Assembly (NCBI GenBank): GCA_964527735.1
Contig: CAZGPG010000018.1
Span: forward strand, 1 to 64,000
Direction: 5' to 3'
DNA: 64,000 nt
From: JBEBVQ01 sp964527735
GTDB lineage: Bacteria; Bacteroidota; Bacteroidia; Chitinophagales; Chitinophagaceae
The notes beneath the pieces were generated by a model. That model did no database searches and had not been told where the DNA came from. It was given only the letters and a program-made list of their open reading frames with translations. Shown piece by piece: positions 43,562-54,052 of this stretch. The first letter of the stretch is position 1; each line of letters begins with the position of its first letter. The position numbers and the translations under genes were made by a program.

Positions 43562-46500
43562 ATGAACAGAGTTATTTACTTTCTTAGTATAGTTACACTT
43601 ACGATGATTGTATGTGCCGGGACCGCAACAGCACAGTGCACGGCGACGGTTACTGCATCCACCAGCTGCACGCTGCCGGTGACGTTAAAGGCCCGCCCCG
43701 GCTTTGCGCCCTGGCGTATTGCATGGAGCCGCGACGGGACGCCGGTGCAGACCTATACTGCCGGGTGGGAGACAACAGGTATTGCAATCGGCACCGGAAT
43801 TGCCGGGTCTAATGCGGATCAATTCTTCCAGCCCAGCAGCCTTGTTGTGGACGGCAGCGGTAATGTATATGTAGCGGATGCTGCCAATAACAGGATACAG
43901 AAATGGGCGCCCGGGGCTACCAGTGGTGTCACCGTGGCAGGAGGCAATCTTGGAGGCCCTGGTCATAACCAGCTGGATATACCAAGGGGCGTATGCCTGG
44001 ATAATGACGGCAACATTTACGTAGCGGATCAGTATAATCATCGTATTATAAAGTTCCCGCCCGGCAGTACGCAAGCCACGAATGGAACCATCGTGGCAGG
44101 CGGCAACGGTATGGGTGACGCCCTGAACCGGCTTCAGTATCCAAGAGGAGTGTTTGTGGATGCCGGAGGCTATATTTATGTAGCAGACCAGAATAATTCC
44201 CGGATCATAAAGTTCCCGCCTGGCAGTACACAGACCACTGCCGGAACCATTGTGGCAGGAGGTAATGGCGGTGGTAACGGAAGCACGCAATTAAACGTTC
44301 CTTCAGGTGTTGCCGTAGATGCTGCCGGCAATATTTATGTTGTGGAAAACAGCGGCCACTGTATCAGCCAGTTCCCGCCTACCAGTACGCAAACCACACC
44401 CAAGACCATTGTGGCGGGCGGCAACGGCATAGGGGCCAGCAGTAAACATCTAAACGCTCCTTTTGGAATCTGGCTGGATGGTGCAGGCAATATTTATGTG
44501 GCGGACGGACAAAACAATCGTGTGATCAGATTTCCGCCGGGTAGCACCAAAGACAGTGACGGCGTGACCATCGGCGGCTCGCTTTCATTGCCTGTCGGTG
44601 TATGCTTGGATAACAGCGGGAATCTGTATGTTGCGGCATTTAATGATAATAAGATACAGAAATACCTGGTGTCGATAACAGATAGCCTTTCTGTTGCTAC
44701 AGCGGGTAATTATACGGCGGATGTACTGGGCTTCAATGGTTGTACTGCTGCTGCATCCACCGCAGCGCCCAACATAAGCCCGGTGATAACAACATCCGGG
44801 AGCACGACCTTTTGTGAGGGAGACAGTGTTGTCCTCCGGGTACCCTCCGGGGCCACAGCTTACCAATGGTATGAATTTTCGGACATATTCGGAACCGGGG
44901 TTCCCATCGGCGGCGGTGATAAAGACTCACTGGTGGTAAAGGTTGCGGGTACCTATTACGTGGAAGTTACCGGCGGTACCTGTCCCGGTACTTCGGCTGA
45001 TGTGGTCTCTACGGTCAACCCGCGTCCTTCCGCCGTTATCACCGGTTCTTCCCTGACACATGTCAGCTGTAACGGAGGCAGCAACGGCGCTGCAGAAGTC
45101 GCTGCCGGCGGCGGTACGCCTCCATATACGTATACATGGTCGCCCTCCGGCGGCAACGGAGCCTCGGCGTCTAATCTTGCGAAAGGGAATTATACCGTAA
45201 CCGTTCAGGATAATAAAGGATGTAAGGCCACGGCCACTGCCGTTATCACCGAGCCTGCTGCACTTACAGCCACGATATCCTCTTCTACAAATGTCAACTG
45301 TAACGGTGATAATACCGGTGCTACAACTGTTACGGCGGGTGGTGGTACCTCGCCTTACGCATATTCATGGTCGCCTTCCGGCGGCAATGGCGCTACAGCG
45401 GCCAATCTCACGGCAGGGAATTATACAGTGACGGTAACCGATAACAAAGGATGTACAAAAACAGCTACGGCCAATATTACACAGCCGTCAGCACTTACGG
45501 CCACGATATCTTCCTCCACGAATGTCAACTGTAACGGTGATAATACCGGTGCCGCAACCGTTACAGCGGGCGGTGGTACATCACCTTACGCGTATTCATG
45601 GTCGCCCTCCGGCGGCAGTGGCGCTACAGCGTCCAGCCTCGTGGCAGGAAATTATACAGTGACGGTAACCGATAACAAAGGGTGTATAAAAACAGCTACG
45701 GCTAATATTACACAGCCGTCAGCACTTACAGCCACGATATCTTCTTCTACAAATATCAACTGCAATGGCGGTAATAATGGCGCTGCAACGGTCACAGCGG
45801 GCGGCGGTACGTCCCCGTATGCGTATTCGTGGTCGCCCTCTGGCGGGAGCGGGGCTACAGCGTCCAGCCTCGTGGCAGGAAATTATACAGTGACGGTAAC
45901 TGATAACAAAGGGTGTACAAAAACAACTACGGCCAATGTTACACAACCTGCTGCACTTACGGCCACGATTTCCTCCTCCACGAATGTCAGCTGCAACGGT
46001 GATAATACCGGTGCTGCAACCGTTACGGCGGGCGGTGGTACATCGCCTTACGCGTATTCATGGTCACCGTCGGGCGGCAATGGAGCTACTGCTCCCAACC
46101 TCGTGGCAGGGAATTATACGGTGACGGTAACCGATAACAAAGGGTGCACAAAAACAGCTACGGCCAATATTACACAGCCGTCAGCGCTGACGGCCACGAT
46201 TTCCTCCTCCACGAATGTCAGCTGTAATGGCGGTAACAATGGCGCCGCGACTGTTACGGCGGGTGGCGGTACATCGCCTTACGCGTATTCGTGGTCGCCC
46301 TCCGGCGGCAACGGAGTTACTGCTCCCAACCTCGTGGCAGGGAATTATACGGTGACGGTAACCGATAACAAAGGGTGCACCAGGACCGCTTCTACCATTA
46401 TTACAGAGCCGGCGGCGATCTTCATTCAGATCATTCCAGACGGCCCGCTGGAATTCTGTGAAGGAGACAGCGTAAAGCTGATGGCTACTGTTCCGTTCTG

Positions 46501-47356
46501 GCCCAGGGAGTATCAATGGAAGAACGGCAGCGCTGTAATTCCCGGAGCCACTACATTTACCTATGTGGCAAAAGCTTCCGGTGACTATAGTGTGGTGGTG
46601 ACAGATAACATCGTGTGCAAGGACAGTACAGGGCTACCCCCGGTAACTGTTTATCCGCGCCCGGCCGGTGTTATTGTGCCCGGTGATACAGCTTTCTGTG
46701 CCGGCGGAAGCGCTTTGTTACAGCTTATCACAGCAGATACAGGATTGAGTTACCGGTGGAAAAACGGCGCTGCCGGTATTCCTGCCGTTTCATCAGACTT
46801 CTATACGGCAACGACCGGCGGCAGCTATAGTGTTGTGCTCAATCGTACACATATTTCCGGTTGCAGCGACAGCACAACGCCGGCGCTGGTAACCGTACAC
46901 CCGCTCCCGCTCCCGCCTATCAACTGGAACGAACCTGAGTTTACGACAGAGTCTTATTATGCTGCATACCGGTGGTACCGGAGCGGTACGCTGATACCCG
47001 GAATTACCGGTCATGTCTGTACCGCAACAGATACAGGGTTCTATTATGTAGCGGTAACAGACAGCAACGGATGTGAAAACATATCGTCAGTATTTAATCT
47101 TGAACGGCTGCGCATAGGGAACCTGCCGGAGCAGGCAATAAATATCTACCCGAATCCTGCTGCGCACACGGTTTATATAGAAGCTCAGATACCCGTTTCC
47201 GTGACGATCAGCAGCATGGATGGCAAACAACTGGTCCGTCAGTCCGGCCAGAACAATATCCGGCTGGGGCACCTTGCTGACGGCGTGTACCTGATCCGGT
47301 TTTATGATGAGGCGGGAAGATTACTGAAGCAGGAGCGGCTGTTGAAGCAGGAATGA
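43562..47356 (+). CDS. NHL propeller plus SprB-repeat surface protein, T9SS type A
   Basis: 1264 residues. The signal peptide ends at GTATAQ. An NHL-type propeller (about 75-375) has six units with GVxxDxxGNIYVAD(Q)xNxRIxKFPPGST. One Ig-like module (FCEGDSVVLRV) is followed by six SprB repeats of 77 residues (about 490-950; SCNGGSNGAA, GGGTSPYAYSWSPSGG, LxAGNYTVTVTDNKGC). Three Ig-like modules and a type A sorting domain follow (IYPNPAAHTVYI, SMDGKQLVRQ, LADGVYLIRF). SprB repeats are known from the gliding adhesin SprB of Flavobacterium. A surface adhesin role is likely. It is divergent from the LytTR operon and may be its target. Gaps of 46 and 56 bp join it to the next two genes. Confidence 0.92.
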   Translation: MNRVIYFLSIVTLTMIVCAGTATAQCTATVTASTSCTLPVTLKARPGFAPWRIAWSRDGTPVQTYTAGWETTGIAIGTGIAGSNADQFFQPSSLVVDGSGNVYVADAANNRIQKWAPGATSGVTVAGGNLGGPGHNQLDIPRGVCLDNDGNIYVADQYNHRIIKFPPGSTQATNGTIVAGGNGMGDALNRLQYPRGVFVDAGGYIYVADQNNSRIIKFPPGSTQTTAGTIVAGGNGGGNGSTQLNVPSGVAVDAAGNIYVVENSGHCISQFPPTSTQTTPKTIVAGGNGIGASSKHLNAPFGIWLDGAGNIYVADGQNNRVIRFPPGSTKDSDGVTIGGSLSLPVGVCLDNSGNLYVAAFNDNKIQKYLVSITDSLSVATAGNYTADVLGFNGCTAAASTAAPNISPVITTSGSTTFCEGDSVVLRVPSGATAYQWYEFSDIFGTGVPIGGGDKDSLVVKVAGTYYVEVTGGTCPGTSADVVSTVNPRPSAVITGSSLTHVSCNGGSNGAAEVAAGGGTPPYTYTWSPSGGNGASASNLAKGNYTVTVQDNKGCKATATAVITEPAALTATISSSTNVNCNGDNTGATTVTAGGGTSPYAYSWSPSGGNGATAANLTAGNYTVTVTDNKGCTKTATANITQPSALTATISSSTNVNCNGDNTGAATVTAGGGTSPYAYSWSPSGGSGATASSLVAGNYTVTVTDNKGCIKTATANITQPSALTATISSSTNINCNGGNNGAATVTAGGGTSPYAYSWSPSGGSGATASSLVAGNYTVTVTDNKGCTKTTTANVTQPAALTATISSSTNVSCNGDNTGAATVTAGGGTSPYAYSWSPSGGNGATAPNLVAGNYTVTVTDNKGCTKTATANITQPSALTATISSSTNVSCNGGNNGAATVTAGGGTSPYAYSWSPSGGNGVTAPNLVAGNYTVTVTDNKGCTRTASTIITEPAAIFIQIIPDGPLEFCEGDSVKLMATVPFWPREYQWKNGSAVIPGATTFTYVAKASGDYSVVVTDNIVCKDSTGLPPVTVYPRPAGVIVPGDTAFCAGGSALLQLITADTGLSYRWKNGAAGIPAVSSDFYTATTGGSYSVVLNRTHISGCSDSTTPALVTVHPLPLPPINWNEPEFTTESYYAAYRWYRSGTLIPGITGHVCTATDTGFYYVAVTDSNGCENISSVFNLERLRIGNLPEQAINIYPNPAAHTVYIEAQIPVSVTISSMDGKQLVRQSGQNNIRLGHLADGVYLIRFYDEAGRLLKQERLLKQE
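45029..46415 (+). repeat. Six tandem 231-bp SprB-type coding repeats
   Basis: Units begin near 45029, 45260, 45491, 45722, 45953 and 46184, with an exact 231-bp period. The last five are near identical. Each encodes a 77-residue SprB module. Confidence 0.93.
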
Positions 47357-47402
47357 GTTGTAACAGGAAAATGTCTTACCCGGATTAAATAATTACCTGT
47401 TT

Positions 47403-50400
47403 ATGAAAGAGATCCTGCTGTCGTTCTTGTTTATTATTTTCAGTCTCTTTGCTTACGGGCAGACGGATACGGAATTCTGGTTTGCAGCGCCTGAAGTATC
47501 GCAGACACCCCCTGATGATCTTGACCGGCCTATCCTGCTGCGGATCACTGCCTATACTTCGCCGGCAATCGTCACGGTAACGCAGCCTGCCGGAACCGGT
47601 AGTGCCATGCCGCCGCAGGTTGTCTCTGTGGCGGCCAACAGTACGGTCTCCGTTGATCTTACTACCTGGCTGGACAGCATAGAATGCAAGCCTGCCGACA
47701 GGGTGCTGAACTACGGGTTGAAGATCACGGCCACTGCACCCGTTAGTGTATACTACGAAGCAGCTGCGCTGAACAATCCCGAAGCCTTTATCCTGAAGGG
47801 GCGGACTGCCCTGGGCAATGATTTCTGGATACCATCGCAGAATTTTGTGCGGAACAATACCGGTACATTCCCCCAGGCCCTGTCTTCCTTCGATATTGTC
47901 GCCACGGAAAATAATACCACTGTTACCATTACCCCCACCAATGCCATCCAGGGCCACGTCGCAGGCAGTACGTTCTCCGTTGTTCTGAATACAGGCCAGA
48001 CCTATTCGGCCACCGCCGCAGGCAATGCCGCTGCCAGTCACCTGCAGGGATCGCGGGTGACGAGCGACAAGCCCATTGCTATCACGGTAAAGGACGATCT
48101 GCTAAATGAGACCACGCTTTATCTCGACAACTGCGGCGACCTGGGTGGCGACCAGATCGTGCCGTCGTCGGTCGTGGGGTCGGAATATATTGCCATTCCG
48201 GGCTTGCTCTATGGGCCGGGAGACCAGTTGTTCATTACCGCTACACAGAACGGCACGACGATCAGGCAGAATGGAGGGCCTGTACTTGCCACCATCAATG
48301 CAGGCGGTACTTACCGTCTGCCGGTAGGTACTACCGCTACCTACGTTCAGACATCCGCCCCGGCGTATGTATGGCAGCTGAGCGGTATGGGCTGTGAAAT
48401 GGGGCTGGGGCTGCTGCCCAAGATCAACTGCACAGGCAGCTCATCGGTTTCCTTCGTACGTTCAACTGCACGCAGCCTGTTCCTGAACCTGATGGTGAAA
48501 AACGGCGGGCAGGGTGACTTCCTGGTGAACGGTATCTCCGGAGTGATCACTGCGGCAGCTTTTTCGGCTGTGCCCGGTACGGGCGGACAATGGTACACGG
48601 CACAGGTTTCGCTCCCCCTCCCATCATACCCGCAGGGCAATGCGATCTCTGTTGTCAATACTTCTTCGTTGTTCCACCTCGGTGTTCTGGAAGGCGGGTT
48701 CCTCGGTGGTACCACCTATAGCTATTTCAGCGATTTCGGTTCTGTGAAGGCAAATGCCACTGCCGGCTCATCGTCAGTCTGCCCCGGCGCTGCCATTTAC
48801 CTCTATGCAGATACGGTGGCCTCGGCGACCTACAGTTGGGCAGGCCCGAACGGTTTCATTAGCAACCAGCAAAATCCGGTGATACCGGGCGTATCGAATA
48901 CAGCCTCCGGTGTTTATACCGTGACGGTTGATCTCCCCGGCTGTAGCAGCGACCTCGATACGGTGAGCGTGCAGGTGAAAAACCTGACGGTTGACCTCGG
49001 TGCGGATACCGCTGTCTGCCGCGATTCTATAATGCTGGGATCTTCCGGGGTTTATACACTTCCCACCTACCTGTGGAATACGGGTGATGTCACCGCATCT
49101 CTGAAAGTGACCGTCTCAGGCGACTACTGGCTGGAGGTACAGGACGAAGGCTGCACCGTCCGCGATACTATACAGGTCACGCTCAATTCTGCTTTTGTAA
49201 ACCTTGGTCCCGATACTTTTTTCTGCGGCGATTCCCTTATACTCACGCCTTCATCGGCATATGCGGCTCCTGTGTATCTATGGAACACAGGGACGACCAC
49301 GCCTTCCCTGAAGGTAACCCTCCCGGGTACCTACTGGCTGAACGTGAATGACGATGGCTGTACCGGCAGCGATACAGTACAGGTGGCTCTTCATTCCGCT
49401 GCTGTAAATCTTGGACCGGATTTCGATATCTGCGCTGACTCCGTAATGCTGCACTCTTCGACTGCGTACACAAGCCCTTCCTACCGGTGGAGCACCGGCG
49501 CTGTTTCGCCTTCCCTGAAGGTAACCGGTTCCGGAACCTATTGGCTGGAGGTAACGGATAATGGTTGTACCGCCAGCGACACTGTGCATGCGCTGCTTCG
49601 CACAACGCCGGTAAATCTCGGCCCGGATACTTTTTTCTGCGACGGCACGGGGATACTCCAATCATCGGGCACTTACAGCGCGCCTACGTACCGCTGGAGC
49701 ACTGGCGCTATCTCCCCGCAGATCACCATTGCTGCACCCGGCGTCTACTGGCTTGAGGTAATGGATAACGGGTGTACCGGCAGCGATACCATAAGGGTGA
49801 TATTCCGGTCCACCCCGGTAAACCTGGGTGCTGATATCTCTGTCTGCGGCGACTCGGTCATTCTGACGCCTTCGGCCGCTTATGCCGGCCCTGCCGTTTA
49901 CCGCTGGAGTACCGGCGCCACGTCCCGGCAGCTGAAAGCGATGATGTCCGGCAGTTATTGGCTGGAAGTAAGCAGCAACGGGTGTACCGGCAGCGACACC
50001 ATAGAGGTGAAACTGGATATGCCTTTTGCAGTGAACTTAGGTCCTGATATCTCCGTCTGTGATAAGGATACGCCTGTGCGGCTGCAGGTGCCCCGGACGC
50101 CGGGCGTCCGGTATTTGTGGAGCACCGGTGCTACCGACACAATGGTCGTGGCCGGCAACAGCGGCGCCTACTGGCTGGCTGTGGTGTCCGGCGCATGCCA
50201 TGCCAGCGACACAGTACAGGTGAGCATTGTACCGACCCCCAAAGTGTACCTTGGCGCCGACAGCGTTATCTGTGAGCAGACCCCGCTGAAACTCAGCGCT
50301 TTTGTACCCGGCGCCAGCTATCTCTGGAGCACCGGCAGTACCGGGAATACGATTTATGTGTCTGCTACAGGGTGGTATTGGCTGAAGGTAAACCTGAACG

Positions 50401-51137
50401 GCTGCGTTACCGAAGCTGACATACTTATTACGGCCAAGCCTGCACCGGCCATAGACCTGGGCCCCGACCGCAACATCTGTCCCGCCGGGGTCATTACCCT
50501 GGACGCAGCTTACCCCGGTATCAGCAGTTACCGCTGGAGCACGGGAGATACAACGGCTTCTGTCGTCATCAATAGTGCCGGTTTGTACCATGTTGCAGTA
50601 ACGGATTATTATGGCTGCACCGGCTATGATACGATAAACCTGGCACAGCGTTACCTGCCGTATGTTTTTGCAGATGATACTACTGTTTGCGAGGAGACGC
50701 CGCTCCTGCTGGCGCCGCGTTATATGGATGCCGACTCCCTGTTATGGCCCGACGGCAGCACCGGCTATACCTGGCGGGTATCTCAGGGCGGCAGCTATAT
50801 CGTGAAGGCGGCGAATGAATGCGGAACCGTAGCGGATACCATATTCGTGCGGCAGATATTCTGTGATATCTGGCTGCCTAATGTATTTACACCGAATGGC
50901 GATGGACTGAACGATGTCTTTCGCGTACTGGGGAATACGGGAGGGATACGGGGGTACAGTCTCAGCATTTTCAACCGCTGGGGAGCGTGCATCTTCGTTT
51001 CGTCCGACAAACACCAAGGATGGGACGGCCGGTACAAAGGCAGTGAAGCGCCGCTGGGTACCTATGTGTATATGCTCGAGTACAATGTTGACGGTATCCC
51101 TTACCGGCAGAAAGGGAATTTTCATTTGCTCAGGTGA
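47403..51137 (+). CDS. IgGFc-like domain and tandem Ig-repeat protein, T9SS type B
   Basis: 1244 residues. A signal peptide (LLSFLFIIFSLFAYGQ) precedes an IgGFc-binding-like N-terminal domain (about 20-450; TEFWFAAPE, GNDFWIPSQN, VTITPTN). One Ig-like module (VCPGAAIYLYA, TYSWAGPNGF) follows, then nine modules of about 68 residues (about 525-1140) of the form V(N/D)LGxDxxxCxDSxxL, YxW(S/N)TG, (G/S)xYWLEVxxxGC. The C-terminal domain is type B (FTPNGDGLNDVFR, IFNRWGACIF, GWDGRYKG, GTYVYMLEY). It is surface or secreted T9SS cargo, possibly adhesive. The nine modules are more diverged than the SprB repeats next door, so this array is older. Confidence 0.9.
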   Translation: MKEILLSFLFIIFSLFAYGQTDTEFWFAAPEVSQTPPDDLDRPILLRITAYTSPAIVTVTQPAGTGSAMPPQVVSVAANSTVSVDLTTWLDSIECKPADRVLNYGLKITATAPVSVYYEAAALNNPEAFILKGRTALGNDFWIPSQNFVRNNTGTFPQALSSFDIVATENNTTVTITPTNAIQGHVAGSTFSVVLNTGQTYSATAAGNAAASHLQGSRVTSDKPIAITVKDDLLNETTLYLDNCGDLGGDQIVPSSVVGSEYIAIPGLLYGPGDQLFITATQNGTTIRQNGGPVLATINAGGTYRLPVGTTATYVQTSAPAYVWQLSGMGCEMGLGLLPKINCTGSSSVSFVRSTARSLFLNLMVKNGGQGDFLVNGISGVITAAAFSAVPGTGGQWYTAQVSLPLPSYPQGNAISVVNTSSLFHLGVLEGGFLGGTTYSYFSDFGSVKANATAGSSSVCPGAAIYLYADTVASATYSWAGPNGFISNQQNPVIPGVSNTASGVYTVTVDLPGCSSDLDTVSVQVKNLTVDLGADTAVCRDSIMLGSSGVYTLPTYLWNTGDVTASLKVTVSGDYWLEVQDEGCTVRDTIQVTLNSAFVNLGPDTFFCGDSLILTPSSAYAAPVYLWNTGTTTPSLKVTLPGTYWLNVNDDGCTGSDTVQVALHSAAVNLGPDFDICADSVMLHSSTAYTSPSYRWSTGAVSPSLKVTGSGTYWLEVTDNGCTASDTVHALLRTTPVNLGPDTFFCDGTGILQSSGTYSAPTYRWSTGAISPQITIAAPGVYWLEVMDNGCTGSDTIRVIFRSTPVNLGADISVCGDSVILTPSAAYAGPAVYRWSTGATSRQLKAMMSGSYWLEVSSNGCTGSDTIEVKLDMPFAVNLGPDISVCDKDTPVRLQVPRTPGVRYLWSTGATDTMVVAGNSGAYWLAVVSGACHASDTVQVSIVPTPKVYLGADSVICEQTPLKLSAFVPGASYLWSTGSTGNTIYVSATGWYWLKVNLNGCVTEADILITAKPAPAIDLGPDRNICPAGVITLDAAYPGISSYRWSTGDTTASVVINSAGLYHVAVTDYYGCTGYDTINLAQRYLPYVFADDTTVCEETPLLLAPRYMDADSLLWPDGSTGYTWRVSQGGSYIVKAANECGTVADTIFVRQIFCDIWLPNVFTPNGDGLNDVFRVLGNTGGIRGYSLSIFNRWGACIFVSSDKHQGWDGRYKGSEAPLGTYVYMLEYNVDGIPYRQKGNFHLLR

Positions 51138-51193
51138 GCAAATGAAAAAATCTGTGGATGATTTTCTAAAAGTTACACAAAAAATGAACGATT

Positions 51194-51697
51194 ATGATAC
51201 ACATAAATCTGAAAAATTACCGGAAGACGCCAGCAGGTTGTATCATGCTGTTGTTATGCTTCTGGTTTTTTCCGGGATATGCACAGGAAACGGTTGCCGC
51301 TTCAGGTGGTAACGCTTCAGGCAGCGGAGGCTCGGCAGCTTATACCGTGGGGCAGATAGCATATACAGCCAGCGTTACCACAGAAGGATCGGTAAGCCAG
51401 GGCGTGCAGCAGCCTTATGAAATCTTTACAACCGGCGTTCAAAATACAGCATTGAATATGCAGCTGTCCGTTTTCCCCAACCCCGTTACCGGTGATCTGA
51501 ACCTGCAGGTGGTGGGCGAAAACTATATGTCGCTCAGCTGGCAGCTCCTCGACATGCAAGGAAAATTATTGAAAAGCGGACAGGTAACAGATCGTCATAC
51601 ACAAATAAATATGAGTGAGCTGACAGGGGCTCCCTACCTGCTGCATATTATCCAGAAAAATGCAACAGTTCAATCCTTTAAAATCATCAAAAAATGA
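51194..51697 (+). CDS. Small T9SS type A protein coupled to tail-fibre-like gene
   Basis: 167 residues. After a signal peptide (GCIMLLLCFWFFPGYAQ) comes a compact conserved block, SGGSAAYTVGQIAYTASVTTEG then SVSQGVQQPYEI, which I recognise as recurrent in Bacteroidota but cannot name. A type A sorting domain follows (SVFPNPVTGDLNLQV, LLDMQGKLLKSG, ELTGAPYLLHI). Its stop codon overlaps the start of the next gene by 4 bp (ATGA), so the two are translated together. The tail-fibre-like partner has no sorting domain; this small protein may help its surface attachment (inference). Confidence 0.85.
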   Translation: MIHINLKNYRKTPAGCIMLLLCFWFFPGYAQETVAASGGNASGSGGSAAYTVGQIAYTASVTTEGSVSQGVQQPYEIFTTGVQNTALNMQLSVFPNPVTGDLNLQVVGENYMSLSWQLLDMQGKLLKSGQVTDRHTQINMSELTGAPYLLHIIQKNATVQSFKIIKK

Positions 51698-53957
51698 AGA
51701 AGCTAATTATAATTTTTGCAATGCTGACCTCCGCCGTATGCACCTTTGCCCAGTCACCGGAGAAAATGAGTTACCAGGCCGTCATCCGCAACAGCAGCAA
51801 TCAGCTGGTCTCCAATCAGAAGGTAGGAATAAAAATAAGCATTCTGCTGGGTGCAGCCAGCAGAATATCCATATATGAAGAAACGCATAGTCCTGTTACC
51901 AACATGAACGGCCTGCTGAGTATCGAGGTCGGTAACGGCACAGTGATAAGGGGCGATTTATCTTCTATCGATTGGGCTGACGGAGTTTATTTCATCAAGA
52001 CGGACACTGATCCGGAAGGAGGGCACAATTATACCATTACAAGTATAAGCCAACTGCTCAGCGTCCCTTATGCTTTACATGCGAAAACCGCAGAAACGGT
52101 CAGAACGATTAACGAGACGGATCCTATGTTCGGCGCCTCTGCGGCGTCGGGTATAACGGGCGCGGATACAAGCAACTGGAACAACAAGCTGAGCAGTTAC
52201 ACGGAAACGGATCCTGTGTTTGGGACTTCTGCAGCGTTTGGAATAACATCAGCAAACATTACAAGCTGGAACAACAAACTGAGCAGCTATACGGAAACGG
52301 ATCCTGTGTTTGGGACTTCTGCAGCGTTTGGAATAACATCAGCAANNNNNNNNNNNNNNNNNNNNNNNNNNNNNNNNNNNNNNNNNNNNNNNNNNNNNNN
52401 NNNNNNNNNNNNNNNNNNNNNNNNNNNNNNNNNNNNNNNNNNNNNACATTACAAGCTGGAACAACAAGTTGAGCAGCTATACGGAGACGGATCCTGTGTT
52501 TAAGGCTTCTGCAGCGTTTGGGATAACATCTGCTGATATTACCGACTGGAACACCAAGCTGAGCAGCTATACGGAAACGGACCCTGTGTTTGGGGCTTCT
52601 GTGGCGTTTGGAATAACAGCAGCAAACATAACAAGCTGGAACAACAAGCTGAGCAGCTATACAGAGACGGATCCTGTGTTCAAAGGTTCCGCTGCATTCG
52701 GGATCACATCAGCAAACATTACGAGTTGGAATAACAAACTGAGCAGCTATACGGAGACGGATCCTATGTTTAAGGCTTCTGCAGCATTTGGGATAACATC
52801 TGCTGATATTACCGACTGGAACACCAAACTGAGCAGCTATACAGAGACGGATCCTGTGTTCAAAGGTTCCGCTGCATTCGGGANNNNNNNNNNNNNNNNN
52901 NNNNNNNNNNNNNNNNNNNNNNNNNNNNNNNNNNNNNNNNNNNNNNNNNNNNNNNNNNNNNNNNNNNNNNNNNNNNNNNNNNNTCACATCAGCAAACATT
53001 ACGAGTTGGAATAACAAGCTGAGTAGCTATACGGAAACGGACCCTGTGTTTGGGGCTTCTGTGGCGTCTGGAATAACATCAGCAAACATTACAAGCTGGA
53101 ACACCAAGCTGAGCAGCTATACGGAGACGGATCCTGTGTTCAAAGGTTCCGCAGCGTTTGGGATCACATCAGCAAACATTGCGAGCTGGAACAACAAGCT
53201 GAGCAGCTATACGGAGACAGACCCTGTGTTCGGGGCTTCTGCGGCGTTTGGGATAACATCTGCTGATATTACCGGTTGGAACAACAAGCAAAGTAAGCTA
53301 ACTGCCGGCACGGGAATAAGCATTACCGGTAATACCATTAGTGCAACGGGAGGAGGCGCACCTACAGGGCCGGCGGGAGGAGCCTTGTCCGGGACTTATC
53401 CTAATCCCGGTATCGCATCAGGGGCTGTAAATTCAGCAGCAATTGCAGATGGTACTATCGTTAATGCAGATATATCCGGGTCTGCGGCAATAGCCTATTC
53501 AAAACTCAGCCTAAACAACAGCATAGTGGCTGGAGATATCACTGCCGGCGCCGTTACACCTGCCAAGATCAGCTCCGCCGGCGCCACCGGCGGCCAGGTG
53601 CTTACTTATAACGGTACTGCTGTTGCATGGGCCGCACCGCCTGCCGCCACAGTCGCATTCAAAAGAGTAGCCATCACCAGTGCCAACAGTCCTTATACGG
53701 TGCCTTTGGGTATTGATATCGTAGGCGTCACTCAAAGTACACCGGTTGTCATAACGCTTCCCTCGGCAAGTGCTGCCGGCGCTGGCAGCGTTATTATCAT
53801 TAGCCCCGAACAGGGCACCTATAATAACAGCAACCTGCTTACAGTGAATGCTGCTCCGGGCAATTTAATTGGCAGTTCTTCTTCAATCACGATAAACTCC
53901 CTGGCGAACGCAAGAAGATTGTACAGCGATGGTGTGAATACATGGTATATATTTTAA
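51694..53957 (+). CDS. Tail-fibre-like 30-residue-repeat protein, broken by two assembly gaps
   Basis: A signal peptide (LIIIFAMLTSAVCTFAQ) is followed by a conserved N-terminal domain (SPEKMSYQAVIRNSSNQLV, ISQLLSVPYALHAKTA). Tandem 30-residue repeats follow, with SSYTETDPVF, SAAFGITSA and WNNKL. The end (TGISITGNTISATGG, GPAGGALSGTYPNP, then VAITSANSPYTVPLG) resembles phage tail-fibre-like Bacteroidota proteins. Two 100-N gaps (52346-52445, 52884-52983) each shift the apparent frame because 100 is not a multiple of 3. The three open segments are 51694-52345, 52446-52883 and 52984-53957. I read them as one gene whose repeat number is unknown. There is no T9SS sorting domain. Confidence 0.8.
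52346..52445. other. Assembly gap (100 N)
   Basis: Exactly 100 N, a conventional placeholder for a gap of unknown length. Confidence 0.99.
52884..52983. other. Assembly gap (100 N)
   Basis: Exactly 100 N, inside the same repeat array. Confidence 0.99.
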
Positions 53958-53998
53958 ACCGGCTCAAAGCGCATTTAAAGAATAAATAACATACCCCG

Positions 53999-54029
53999 TT
54001 GGCAGTTTGTGTCGGATCACCTAATTTTG
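53999..54029 (+). promoter_or_regulatory. Good Bacteroidota promoter upstream of a short leader
   Basis: TTGG (53999-54002), a 19-bp spacer and TAATTTTG (54022-54029) match the -33 and -7 consensus, the -7 box perfectly. The expected transcript start is near 54036. Confidence 0.7.
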
Positions 54030-54052
54030 CACCGGAAACGGTTACTCCCGGA

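Larger units (their letters stand above)
52110..53290 (+). repeat. Tandem 90-bp coding repeats with collapsed assembly
   Basis: The period is 90 bp, for example ACGGAAACGG at 52201 and 52291. At least twelve units are visible. Both N gaps lie inside the array and are flanked by near-identical units, so the true copy number is not known. Confidence 0.9.

Noticed and set aside
45029..46415. CRISPR-like array
   Set aside because: The 231-bp repeats have no unique spacers and encode SprB modules in one open frame.
52446..53957. Two separate genes or frameshifted pseudogenes after the first N gap
   Set aside because: The frame changes coincide exactly with the 100-N placeholders, and the repeat units continue unchanged, so this is an assembly artefact rather than a broken gene.
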